64,000 nucleotides of DNA, from contig JASDFA010000010.1 of assembly GCA_035772735.1 (NCBI GenBank), positions 123,605,501 through 123,669,500 of the forward strand, read 5' to 3'. The DNA is from Datura wrightii (taxonomy: Eukaryota; Streptophyta; Magnoliopsida; Solanales; Solanaceae). The notes under the pieces were generated by a model, which was not told where the DNA came from, did not search any database, and worked only from the letters and a program-made list of their open reading frames with translations. Shown here in pieces: positions 23,198-33,059 of the stretch. The first letter of the stretch is position 1; each line of letters starts with the position of its first letter. The translations under genes were made by a program, and so were the position numbers.

Positions 23198-24770
23198 TGA
23201 TCTTGGGCAAAATGGCATGCCCAAGTAATACTTTATAACTTAGTTTTCGTCTTGTTTATCTACTTATTTATATATATTCTCATGTAATTGTATGTAAATG
23301 TGAATATATATACTAACCAACATGATTAGTTCTTGTTTTTGTAGGTTTAAAATGAATTTGAGGAACTAATCTATGAGTTGGTGAAGTGGAGGCATGGAAT
23401 CGAAAGCAAACTACAAATGTTGGCAAGGTGGACACGCGAAACAGCCCACCTGCGCATTGTCAACGTGCCACGGCAGGCAGGCTACACGACCAGTGGCGTT
23501 CCACGGCCCCTAGCGCGCTGCACAAGCAGCGTGACATGCTACCAACGCGGTAGGAGGCTTCTTGCCGACTGTTTTGGATTTCAGTGTGCCTACGCGATGC
23601 CTCCGTGTCACGGAGGTAAATTAGCGCGTTCACCTCCGTACCACAGAGCTATTCCATGTCGGGCATAATTTTGTACATGTCTCATTTACTATAACTAGGT
23701 CCCTTAGCTCCTGAAAATATTTTGTCACATAATATTTCTGAAAAACTACCAAGGAGTGAAGGGAGAAGTGGAAGAACTCACCTAGGGTTCTTAAATTTCA
23801 TCTTCTCTTCTACCAATTCGTGTAAGTATGTTACTTTAATTATGTTTTCTTGTAATTATACGAACTTGAGTGGCTAGAACCCTTCCTCTAGGGTTGAGGC
23901 CACAAGATATGATTGTGACTATGTGAATTTGTTTTGGTTTTAAGTTATTGATTGTTGTTTTGTCTTACGTTCTTAATTATGGTTGTTTTTATGATTGATC
24001 ACCATGAAAACACACACGTTACACCTAGGTATAAGCTTGAGAAAGTAAACCTAGGCAAGAACAAAGAATGTAGGGAGCAAGTTTGTATCTTACGATATAA
24101 TTCGCGGTTAGGATAAGAAATTATACCTAATTTTCCTTGCTTGGTTACTAAAACGGGATGAGCTAGACACCAACTTAGATTAATCACATCACCACTCGTA
24201 GAAGTAGTTGTGAAGCTAAGTTCGGTTAAATGATTAGAGGTACGAAAGTCCCTAATCAAGAGCATAAACCCCGTAAACCACATCCATGTAATTGAATTGC
24301 CCACGAACTAGAATGTCACATCCCCGCTCAACGATGTAGTTGTGAGGCTAGTTTGTTGTGTTTAGAGTCTCAAAAGACCATGAACATGCAATTGTAATTA
24401 TGTGAGACGATAATTGATAATCCCATACTTAAACCATTACAAAGCCTAGTATTGCATGATTATCTGGTCTTAGCTCTAGTTGCTCATTGAGTTATTTCAG
24501 AGTATTTCTGTGACCACCCCTAGACTTAATTAAACTTTATCGAAAAAGTCTAAATCAACACTTGCGAAAGTTAATATCACACTTAAACTTGATAATTAGC
24601 TGAATTAGTCCAGTCCCTGTGGGTTCGACATCTGGCTCTTAAAAAGGGCCACTGTATTACTTGTAAGACCACGTACACTTGCGTGTGCGCTTGGGAGCAG
24701 TCGTCAACAAGTTCTTGGTGCCATTGCCGGGGACACAACAAGTTTTTGGCACCATTGCCAGGGATCTATA
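23198..24770 (+). repeat. 5' LTR of element C
   Basis: Starts TGATCTTGGGCA with a hairpin CTTGGGCA / TGCCCAAG at 23202-23225. U3 (23410-23660) is GC-rich with CG words such as cgtgccacggcagg and cctccgtgtcacgg. The TATA position (23690-23697) is TATAACTA, versus TATAAATA in the 3' copy. The U5 box CCCTGTGGGTTCGACATC lies at about 24614-24631. By alignment with the 3' copy the LTR ends at ATCTATA (24770), after two PBS-like units that are therefore inside the LTR. The 23999-24304 minus frame is an LTR shadow. Confidence 0.85.
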
Positions 24771-24832
24771 AGTTTTTGGTGCCGTTACCGGGGATTCAAC
24801 AAGTTTTTGGCGCCGTTGCCGGGGGCTCGACG
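24707..24832 (+). repeat. Tandem array of four PBS-like units
   Basis: Four units of about 30 bp with the form CAAGTTTTTGGCGCCGTTGC plus CGGGG follow the U5 end: TGGTGCCATTGCCGGGGA, TGGCACCATTGCCAGGGA, TGGTGCCGTTACCGGGGA and TGGCGCCGTTGCCGGGGG. The fourth is the best match to the tRNA-Asp 3' complement. Two equivalent units also follow the 3' LTR U5 at 30338-30399, showing that units 1-2 are copied as part of the LTR while priming uses unit 3 or 4. Confidence 0.85.
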
Positions 24833-24958
24833 AAGTTTAGTAAATTTGTCTATTGTTGTGTGATTTTTAATTTCCTTAAGTGTTGAGAAACTTGGTCTTA
24901 GTATGACTTATTGCAGGTGACAGGTTGTCTTGCCGAGTTGGCTAGGAATTGAGAGCTT

Positions 24959-26478
24959 GTGGAACCGTTGCTTGAACCAGAAAGTCAAATTCATTTGCGA
25001 AGGAGGGTATCTCTTGAGCAAAAGCTGAAAAGACTTCAAGAAAAGGTACAACAACAACCACCCGCAGGACAAGCACAATTGTCACCGAAAGCAATGGCAG
25101 CCAGACCAATTCGCGAAGTGGCAATCCCACAAGCGACGAATGTGAACTCTAGTATCCATAAACTGGAACCTGGAGAGAACTTTGAATTGAAATAGAATAT
25201 GGTGCAGCTGTTACATTCTAGTGGTTAATTCACTGGGATGGCACATGAGGACCCGCAGCAGCACTTACAGAACTTTTTAGAGATTAGTGACACTTTCGTC
25301 CCCACCGGAGTATCCGCAGACTATGTCCGACTTACCCTCTTCCCATTTTCATTGTTGGGAGAGGCAAAAAGGTGGTTGAAAGCTAAGCCACCAAACTCCA
25401 TACTTCTTCGGATGATTTGGCGAAGAAGTTCTTGATCAGATTCTTTCCTTCAGGCAAGACTGCAAATTGAGAAGTGAAATACTGAGTTTCAAGCAGAGGA
25501 CTGATGAGAATTTATATTTGGCTTGGGATAGATTTAAGTCATTATTAAGAGACTGTCCCCATCAGCAGAAATCTAATGAAGTGTTGGCTCATACCTTTGT
25601 AGAAAGTCTAGACCCACATACAAAAATTTTTCTAGACTCTCATCGGGTGGGCAAGCCTTAGAGAAGACGTATGATAAGATGTACACGCTGTTGAATAGAA
25701 TTGCATAGGGAAATCCAGAATGGCATAGTGAATCATCGAGAGGGGCAGAAAAGAGAGCAGGGTTGATAGAGGTAGATGGTATGAATGCCTTGGCGGCACA
25801 GCTAGCTTCATTCCAGCATCAGATTATGACTCAGTTCAATAACTGAGTATGAACCAACAGCAGGGTCAGGTTAATGCAGTTCAGCAAGCTCCGAGTTGGT
25901 GTGAAATTTGTGGGAATAATGGGCACAATGCAGAATCTTGTGTAGCCAATTTGGAATCAGTCAATTTTGTTGGGAATGTACAGAGGAACACTCAGAATTT
26001 TTGAAACAATTACAACAAAATTTGGCAGAGCCACCCGAATGTTTCTTGGGGTGGAAATCAAAAGCAAAGTTATCAGCAACCTCAACAGCAGCAGTATCAG
26101 CAGAATAGGAAGAATGATGGCTAGTTGAGCAGCAACATTGAGGAAACATTGCAGAAAATCATGGAGACCCAGACTCAATTAGCAGAAAACCAGGCGAGGA
26201 TGGCATCAGACTTAAAGAATCAGCAATTGGCCACCCGCCATCTTGAAAAGCAGATGGGTCAGATAGCATCTGCTCAAAACATGAGACCACAGGGAGGACT
26301 ACCAAGTGACACAGATCCTAACCCCCGTCAGGTCAACGCCATCAGTCTGAAGAGCGGCAAACAATTAGCTGATGCAGTGTCAAAAGAGAAAAGAAATGAG
26401 GTGCAACCGAAGTTGGTTAGACAAGGACCATCCACTGACAAGGGAGAGAATCAGAGTGTTGTGCAACAAAATGCATAA
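24959..26478 (+). pseudogene. Gag of element C (Athila type, several breaks)
   Basis: Gag begins near 24959 (MEPLLEPESQIHLRRR). The core retrotransposon Gag domain is clear: MAHEDPQQHLQNFLEISDTF, RLTLFPFSLLGEAKRWLKA, then in another frame LRSEILSFKQRTDENLYLAW and LRDCPHQQKSNEVLAHTFVE. A knuckle CEICGNNGHNAESC (C-x2-C-x4-H-x4-C, 25900-25941) is intact. A Gln/Asn-rich stretch and the Gag tail (26125-26478, IEETLQKIMETQTQLAENQA, RHLEKQMGQIASAQ) follow. In-frame stops after FELK, after SSG, after RRSS and near 25850 break it. One frameshift is near 25430. Acts in particle assembly in the family; this copy cannot make full-length Gag. Confidence 0.88.
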
Positions 26479-26899
26479 TCTTCATTATACCTGCTGACTT
26501 TATTATCTTAGATTTTCATGTTGATGACCAGGTACCCTTAATCTTGGGACGGCCATTCATGGCCACCGGAGGAGCGGTATTGACTTAAGAGCAGGGACCC
26601 TGAAAATGAGGGTCGAGGATGAAGAAGAACTCTTTCGAGTTTACCAAGAGATTAACCCACCCACTCACTACAGAAACCTTTGTAAGGTTAGTGTGTTGTC
26701 AGAGGATAAGTGTGGGGTGGTAGATTCCATAGGTCCACGGCCAAAGGTAATGATAAGTGTTCAGCCCGAGTCTGATAAAGGGCTTCAGTTTGATAAGAAG
26801 TTGGAGGAAGAGAGGAACAGAGTGGAGGTTGTTCCCTTTAAAAATCAAAAGAAAAGAAGATGGTTCTCGAAAGGGAACCCAAGTATGAGGATGTCCTGA
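26479..26899 (+). pseudogene. Protease C-terminal remnant and tail ORF of C
   Basis: 26490-26600 reads PADFIILDFHVDDQVPLILG then RPFMATGGAV, the C-terminal half of an Athila retropepsin; the catalytic D-x-G half is missing. A 97-residue open tail (26606-26896) starts MRVEDEEELFRVYQEINPP and ends in a basic KNQKKRRWFSKGN stretch. The tail has no domain I recognise. The jump from protease to the 3' motif means about 3 kb of pol is deleted relative to an autonomous element. Confidence 0.8.
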
Positions 26900-26911
26900 A
26901 AAGGATAGTCC

Positions 26912-26960
26912 ACGTCATGCCACGACGTAAAATAAGGCGCTGCTTGGGAGGCAACCCAAG
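26912..26960 (+). ncRNA. Conserved palindrome plus AGGCAA stem-loop (copy C)
   Basis: ACGTCATG-C-CACGACGT (26912-26928) is a 17-nt odd palindrome with one mismatch. Seven nt (AAAATAA) later comes GGCGCTG, then stem CTTGGG / CCCAAG around AGGCAA (to 26960). It begins a few codons after the end of the coding tail. Confidence 0.6.
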
Positions 26961-28825
26961 GGTACCGCAGGTACAATTTGTTATTTTTGTTTATGTGTTT
27001 TGTTTATTTTCAATTTGTGTTGTTTTTGGTGGAAAGTTAGGCACACATGGAGGGGAATTCTGAGTACCCGTGGAGGAGGAAGCTAACAAGCATGGAAGAG
27101 AAAAAGTGTGGGGTCAAACACCCAGTTGTGCAAATTTGAAGAAAAAGCATGCTATTATCTAGGGCTAGAGGCCTCAGGGAGTATTTCTCATCCTGTTTAA
27201 TTTTAATTTGATGTTATGGGGACATAGCATGATTCAAGTGTGGGGTGAGAAAAATTTAAAAATTTTAAAATTTTTTGTGCTTAATGATTTTTGGTGAATT
27301 AGTGCTTGGGATAAATATTGAAACAAAATTTTTGAATTAAGCATGACTTCATCACCCGTTGGTTTTTCTTTTCGGTTCTTTTCCGACGGGGGGTCTTTGA
27401 ACCGAAGAATAATAAAAAAATTTCTTTGTCTGTATATAATATTTTTAGTCATAGTTAGAGACTATTTCCGATGATGGATGGATGACGACTGTCTTGAGGA
27501 AAATTAGTCAATAGGTTTTTGTTTTTAAACCCGTAGCTATTTGATGGCTTGATGTTCTTGTTATGTGCTATGCATGATTGTAAGATACAAGTGTGGTTAG
27601 TGTTGAAGCATGTAAGAAGTGTATAACTTTCTGTGAGACACTTAGGCTCTTGAATTTGACTCGATGTGATTGAAGCTTAATTTTGAATTCTTGTGATTAG
27701 CTGAGTAAGAGTCTGCTGAATATGTCTTGAATTGAGCATGTGTTGTGAGTGAAAGGTTTTGAATATTCCATGCTATTGTGGAATGTCTAGAACTTTCCTG
27801 GTGTGTATAGAAAACGAAATGAAGGATGTGGACTGTAGGAGATGATTTAGGCATTTCTTTGAATGAACCTAATTTTTATCCCTCACTTTACCTACCTTGA
27901 ATGTTGAATCCTAGTGAGCCCCATTGAGCCTTAAGCTTATTCTTTGATAGCTACAACATAAGCTTAATCCTTTTTCTTTCATTAGCCTTGAATTTGATCC
28001 AAAACTCCTAAGCGCTTAAGGGAAAAATCCGAAAGAGTGAAGGAGTGAGAAGCATGAAAAAGAAGGAAAAGTAGCAGTTGTAAAAGTTAAGAACGGTCAA
28101 GGGTGCACTTGTGTGAAAATGCCTGAGTATTGGTAGGGAGTAAGAAATAAATGAATGAAAAAAGTTTCTTAAGTACCCCTTATTAATAAGTTGAGTGTGC
28201 TTAAAGAAATGGGAACAAGAAGAGAAAATTCAAGAGTGAAAAGAATGAGGAGGAAGTAAGAAAAGAGATGTCTTTAATGAAGGATGAAGTTATTAAAAGC
28301 GCTTGGGGAAGATATTACCTACCCGTCCCTTGGCTTACATTACAACCCATTAAGTCCTACTTGATCTTACGTTTATACATCCTTAAATTAGTGAAGAAAA
28401 ACACTAAGGGCAAGCTTATGGGTCACTACATGATGCATGTGAATTCCTTAAGAGAGCGAGCGTAATTCTATTCATATACCCATACATGTTGTGATTTGAA
28501 AATTTGTGAGTAAAAATGGGTAACTCTCTTGTGGTGAGGGCACATGTTTAATGAGAGATAACATTCATGTCGGATTTCCTGATCTGTTGATTTGCATGAT
28601 TTTGCTAAGATTGAGAGTCGATTCTTGAGGTTAGGAAGTCTTAACGTAGTTGTATATCATTTCATTGATTAAATTGTGCATGCTCTATTTTTAACTTGCT
28701 ATCTTAAATAATCATTATAGCTATAGCTTAAATTCTCTTGCTAAATTAGCTATGTGTGAGTCTTCATTTACATGAGATGTAAAAGGGTTGTTCGAGGACG
28801 AACAAGGCTTTAAGTGTGGGGTGGT
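26961..28825 (+). other. 3' untranslated region of element C
   Basis: 1.9 kb without recognisable protein. It contains a stretch at 27340-27420 with ccgtcggaaaagaaccg-like words (also in F at about 42860), the phrase gggcaagcttatgggtcact at 28408, and the polypurine tract cttta-agtgtggggtgg directly before the LTR, preceded by ttcgaggacgaacaaggc. Short frames at 27234, 27642 and 28268 look like chance. Confidence 0.7.
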
Positions 28826-30401
28826 TGATCTTGGGAAAAATGGCATGCCCAAGTGATACTTTATAACTTAGTTTTCATCTTGTTTATCTACTTATTTATA
28901 TATATTCTCATGTAATTTTATGTAAATGTGAATATATATATACTAACCAACATGATTAGTTCTTGTTTTTGTAGGTTTAAAATGAATTTGAGGAACTAAT
29001 CTATGAGTTTGTGAAGTGGAGGCATGGAATCGAAAGTAAACCGTGAACGTCGGCAAGGGGGACACGCGAAAAAGCCCACCTTCGCGTTGGCAACGTGCCA
29101 CGGCAGGCAGGCTGCGCGACCAGTGGCGTGCCACCGTGCCTAGCGCGCTGCACAAGCAGCGTGACACGCTGCCAATGCGGCAGGGGGCTTCTTGTGGACT
29201 ATTTTGGATTTCCAGTGTGCCTACGCGATGCCTCCGTGTCATGGAGGTAAATTGGTGCGATCACCTCCATGCCACGGAGCTATTCCATGCCGGGTCTAAT
29301 TTTGTACATGTCTCATTTACTATAAATAGGTCCCTTAGCTCCTAAAAATATTTTGTCACGTAATATTTTTGAAAAACTACCAAGGAGTAAAGGGAGAAGT
29401 GGGAGAACTCACCTAGGGTTCTTAAATTTCATCTTCTCTTCAACCAATTCTTGTAAGTATGTTACTTTAATTATGTTTTCTTGTAATTATGCGAACTTGA
29501 GTGGCTAGAACCCTTCCTCTAGGGTTGAGGCCACAAGATATGATTGTGACTATGTGAATTTGTTTTGGTTTTAAGTTATTGATTGTTGTTTTGTCTTATG
29601 TTCTTAATTATGGTTGTTTTTATGATTGATCACCATGAAAACACACACGTTACACCTAGGTATAAGCTTGAGAAAGTAAACCTAGGCAAGAATAAAGAAT
29701 GTAGGGAGCAAGTTTGTATCTTACGATATAATTCGCGGTTAGGATAAGAAATTATACCTAATTTTCCTTGCTTGTTTACTAAAATGGGATGAGCTAGACA
29801 CCAACTTAGAATTATCACATCACCACTCGTAGAAGTAGTTGTGAAGCTAAGTTCGGTTAAATGATTAGAGGTACGAAAGTCCCTAATCAAGAGCATAAAC
29901 CCCGTAAACCACATCCATGTAATTGAATTGCCCACGAACTAGAATGTCACATCCCCGCTCAACGATGTAGTTGTGAGGCTAGTTTCTTGTGTTTAGAGTC
30001 TCAAAAGACCATGAACATGCAATTGTAATTATGTGAGACGACAATTGATAATTCCATACTTAAACCATTACAAAGCCTAGTATTGCATGATTATCTGGTC
30101 TTAGCTCTAGTTGCTCATTGAGTTATTTCAGAGTATTTCTGTGACCACCCCTAGACTTAATTAAACTTTATCCAAAAAGTCTAAATCAACACTTGTCAAA
30201 GTTAATAACACACTTAAACTTGATAATTAGCTAAATTAGTCCAGTCCCTGTGGATTCGACATCCGGCTCTTAAAAAGGGCCACTGTATTACTTGTAAAAC
30301 CACGTACACTTGCGTGTGCGCTTGGGCGCAGTCGTCAACAAGTTTTTGGCACAGTTTTCGGGGACACCACAAGTTTTTGGCACCGTTTTCGGGGATCTAC
30401 A
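28826..30401 (+). repeat. 3' LTR of element C
   Basis: Direct repeat of the 5' LTR, with TATAAATA at 29321-29328 intact. It ends ATCTACA at 30401 after two PBS-like units (caagtttttggcacagtttt..., caagtttttggcaccgtttt...). Differences from the 5' copy cluster in the GC-rich U3 and are largely C/T and G/A changes. Confidence 0.88.
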
Positions 30402-30630
30402 GGGTCCAATCTTCGGCCTGTAATAGGATGTCGCTGGTCTGACACTCTAGGGACTCAACCCTATACTATACTGCTCTACAACACGACTGAATAAGAATAA
30501 AAAGCAACTATCCTATTATGCCTTGCAGCCTCCTACCTATAGTATGTGGTGCATAACACATCCATAGGCAAGACTCTACTTAGCACGGCTTGGAGACTCC
30601 CTGGGATACAACCTACTCTTATACCAAGTT
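30402..30630 (-). other. 5' leader of D with iMet PBS
   Basis: On the minus strand, AACTTGGTATAAGAG next to the LTR matches the iMet primer-binding site (TGGTATcAGAG). The remaining about 200 bp is leader, continuing across element C to the gag ATG at 23167. The small frames at 30533-30743 on both strands are not genes. Confidence 0.8.
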
Positions 30631-32974
30631 TTTCATGCCCCACATTGGGAGGCATGACGGGCACCTGGTGCCCTACTAGGACCTGGATTGCTGGACTGGC
30701 TGAGCCCGAGCACTCCTGGTTCAAGGATGGCTCTAAATCCTAGATTCAAGAAAATGATAGGCTATATAACAGCTGTAAATACAGCCTCCGGCCGACAAGG
30801 CCTATAGTCACCTGTCAGAAACATATACAGCTAAATAGAACCACTGACTAGTAGGGATCCTATGCGGGCCAACAAGGCCACCATGCTTACTAGTTGTATC
30901 TGAGGGATGAAAACAAGTATTAAATTACTACGTGACCGACAAGGTCACCACTACCGACTGAATAAGGACCCACACGATCGGTATAACGAACCACAGGGAA
31001 AAATATACAATATGCAAGCCTCTAAGAATAGCAAGATGGTCGGGACAAGGCCTCGGCCTACCCATACTGTACAAACAAAAAGAGAAGTAAACCTTTTAAC
31101 TGCCAAGCTCTGGATGACAGGAGCTGGAGACTCCGTAGCGCTGGCTAGAACTACGAGGGATCTGCTCCTCGTCTATATAAACCAGCAGGCAAGTAATGCA
31201 GCACCCCAAAACGAGTGTCAGTACCGCTGATACTGAGTAAGCAAAACAATAACTGGAATTAACTGGCAACAAGTAATATAACTAATAAAACTGAAGTAGA
31301 AGGAACTAGACTATAACTGACTGAAAGTATGGATTCAAGACTTTCCCTAACCATGCTGAAAGGAGTCGAAGTCGTACCTGGTAACGTGGCATTTTACTAT
31401 ATATCTATCCCTAACTAGCATAACATAGCATAACATAGCACACATAAACCTTACCTGGCCCCCATAAGCCGGAAGGTACAATCAGCACACAATCTATACC
31501 CCTACCCCAGTCATCCCATCTCACTAGTAACTATAAGCATCCTTCCGGTTCCCTGGGTATGCACTTGAGCCCGCCGAGCCCCTGACTATAACTGTACCTA
31601 AGTCCGGAGGACTCCTAAAATCAACACCCCAGGCGTACCTGCTCGACGGGGGTGTATAAAAGCTGACCAAGGCAAAATATGGGGAAACTGGCATCCAATC
31701 TTCGTCCCTAGGGTAAGGCATGCCACTCCGAAGAACGGCGTATCCTCGCCCTCTGGCGAATGAGTCGATACAGCTATTAACCCTGGGCGGTCATGGAGGC
31801 TAGGTAATCCAACCCAAAACAATACAATCCAGTCTCTTCTAATAATAGTAATTGCACACGATACATGTCGGAACTAATGATGGTGATACATATATTCACA
31901 ATACATGTTGGAACTGGGAATAATATACATATACTTTCTGTACTGTGTTGAGTCGGATACTGAAAAAAGATATAATGTTTCTGGAATAATCTGCTGAAAA
32001 TCATGTGGTTTAACTAAGTATCATGGAAAACATGATTTACTATTGCTAACGTGCTTTCTAAATTTCACATTGATATACTACACTGTCTCCGAGATATTCT
32101 ATTGGAATTTATACTATGATACCAATTTTCACACTAGACGTGATATAATGCTCCTAACATGCTTACTAAAATTCATACTAAACATAACATGCGGCATTTG
32201 AAACACTCTACCGGAAGTTGTACTATTTTACTATACCAGAACTTACTAACTTGCCGAAAGAAACTGGCTTTACATACCTTGTTTGTTAACTTTCTGAGTA
32301 TCTGGCGTAACTCGGTTAATTTTCAGCTATTTCTCCCAACTGTAATCATATCCACAAAGGAAAAAAATCATATTTACGATATTCACTCACTGCCTATTCT
32401 TCAACTTATCGAAGAACGGCCGAAAACTCTCTATTTCTCGAAATTCTAGAAGGGAGAAATACTTACTTTAATGCTGGGATGTGTATTAACACTAGTTTGG
32501 AGTAGTTCCAATTACTTTGACTCGGCGGGCCGCCACTTCGCCGAGTGATTCTCGTAAAACTAACTCCGTAGGAATGCTCTCTGCAGCTTTATACTTCGGT
32601 ACCCGAAGTTAATTTGAGTTTGGACTGCGTTTGATGGTGTAATCGGAAGGAATTTTACTTCAAACCTTTGTCCCTTTTCTGTTCTGGTTGCTCACTGCTG
32701 AAATGAAATGAAAATAATGAAATTAAAACGAAGTGGGGCTATATTTACTTGAGGCCTGAACCTCCCCTCCATGGCACGTTGGCCATCGCAGAGGACAGCC
32801 TCCGTGACACGTTGCCATCGCGGAGGGGTTCTACCCGGCCTCTTCTTGTGACATTTTGGATTTGGCGCTTACCCGGTCTTTCCCCGGGCCTTTTTATAGC
32901 ATGTATGGCATTCTAAAACCTGTAACAAACATGCGAATAGGCCATCTAAATGTCAAGAATTTACGGGTTGAACA
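30631..32974 (-). repeat. 5' LTR of chromovirus D
   Basis: Same family and orientation as 16301-18708. Here the ends are mutated (tttcatgcccc at 30631, gggttgaaca at 32974). U3 words cctccatggcacgttggcc and cctccgtgacacgttgcc lie at about 32763-32820. The right flank tatgg pairs with tttgg at 16296. Confidence 0.87.
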
Positions 32975-33059
32975 TATGGGTTTGAACTCCGATTATAGCA
33001 GTCGCACTCTTGATTCTGCTCTTTATTTCCCCATCTTTTGTTTCTTTCGGGCCACCCCT
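32975..33059 (-). other. Upstream remnant of element K
   Basis: An 85-bp strip between the D target duplication and the E LTR. Because D inserted into K, this should be the K gag sequence immediately upstream of 16300. On the minus strand it gives GGPKETKDGEIKSRIKSAT in one frame, which I do not recognise. Assignment rests on geometry only. Confidence 0.45.

Larger units (their letters stand above)
23198..30401 (+). mobile_element. Element C: gag-protease-only Athila-like element
   Basis: A complete 7.2-kb insertion: 5' LTR 23198-24770, interior 24771-28825, 3' LTR 28826-30401. Target duplication gtgtc (23193-23197) versus gggtc (30402-30406), 4 of 5. It sits between the leader and gag start codon of D. 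The interior has tRNA-Asp PBS copies, Gag, the C-terminal end of a protease, then directly the conserved 3' motif; there is no RT, RNase H or integrase. The LTRs are very alike, so it moved relatively recently, presumably using proteins of an autonomous Athila relative. Confidence 0.9.

Noticed and set aside
23378..23668. 96-codon plus-strand frame in the C 5' LTR
   Set aside because: It covers the GC-rich U3 block; the 3' LTR copy does not keep the frame.
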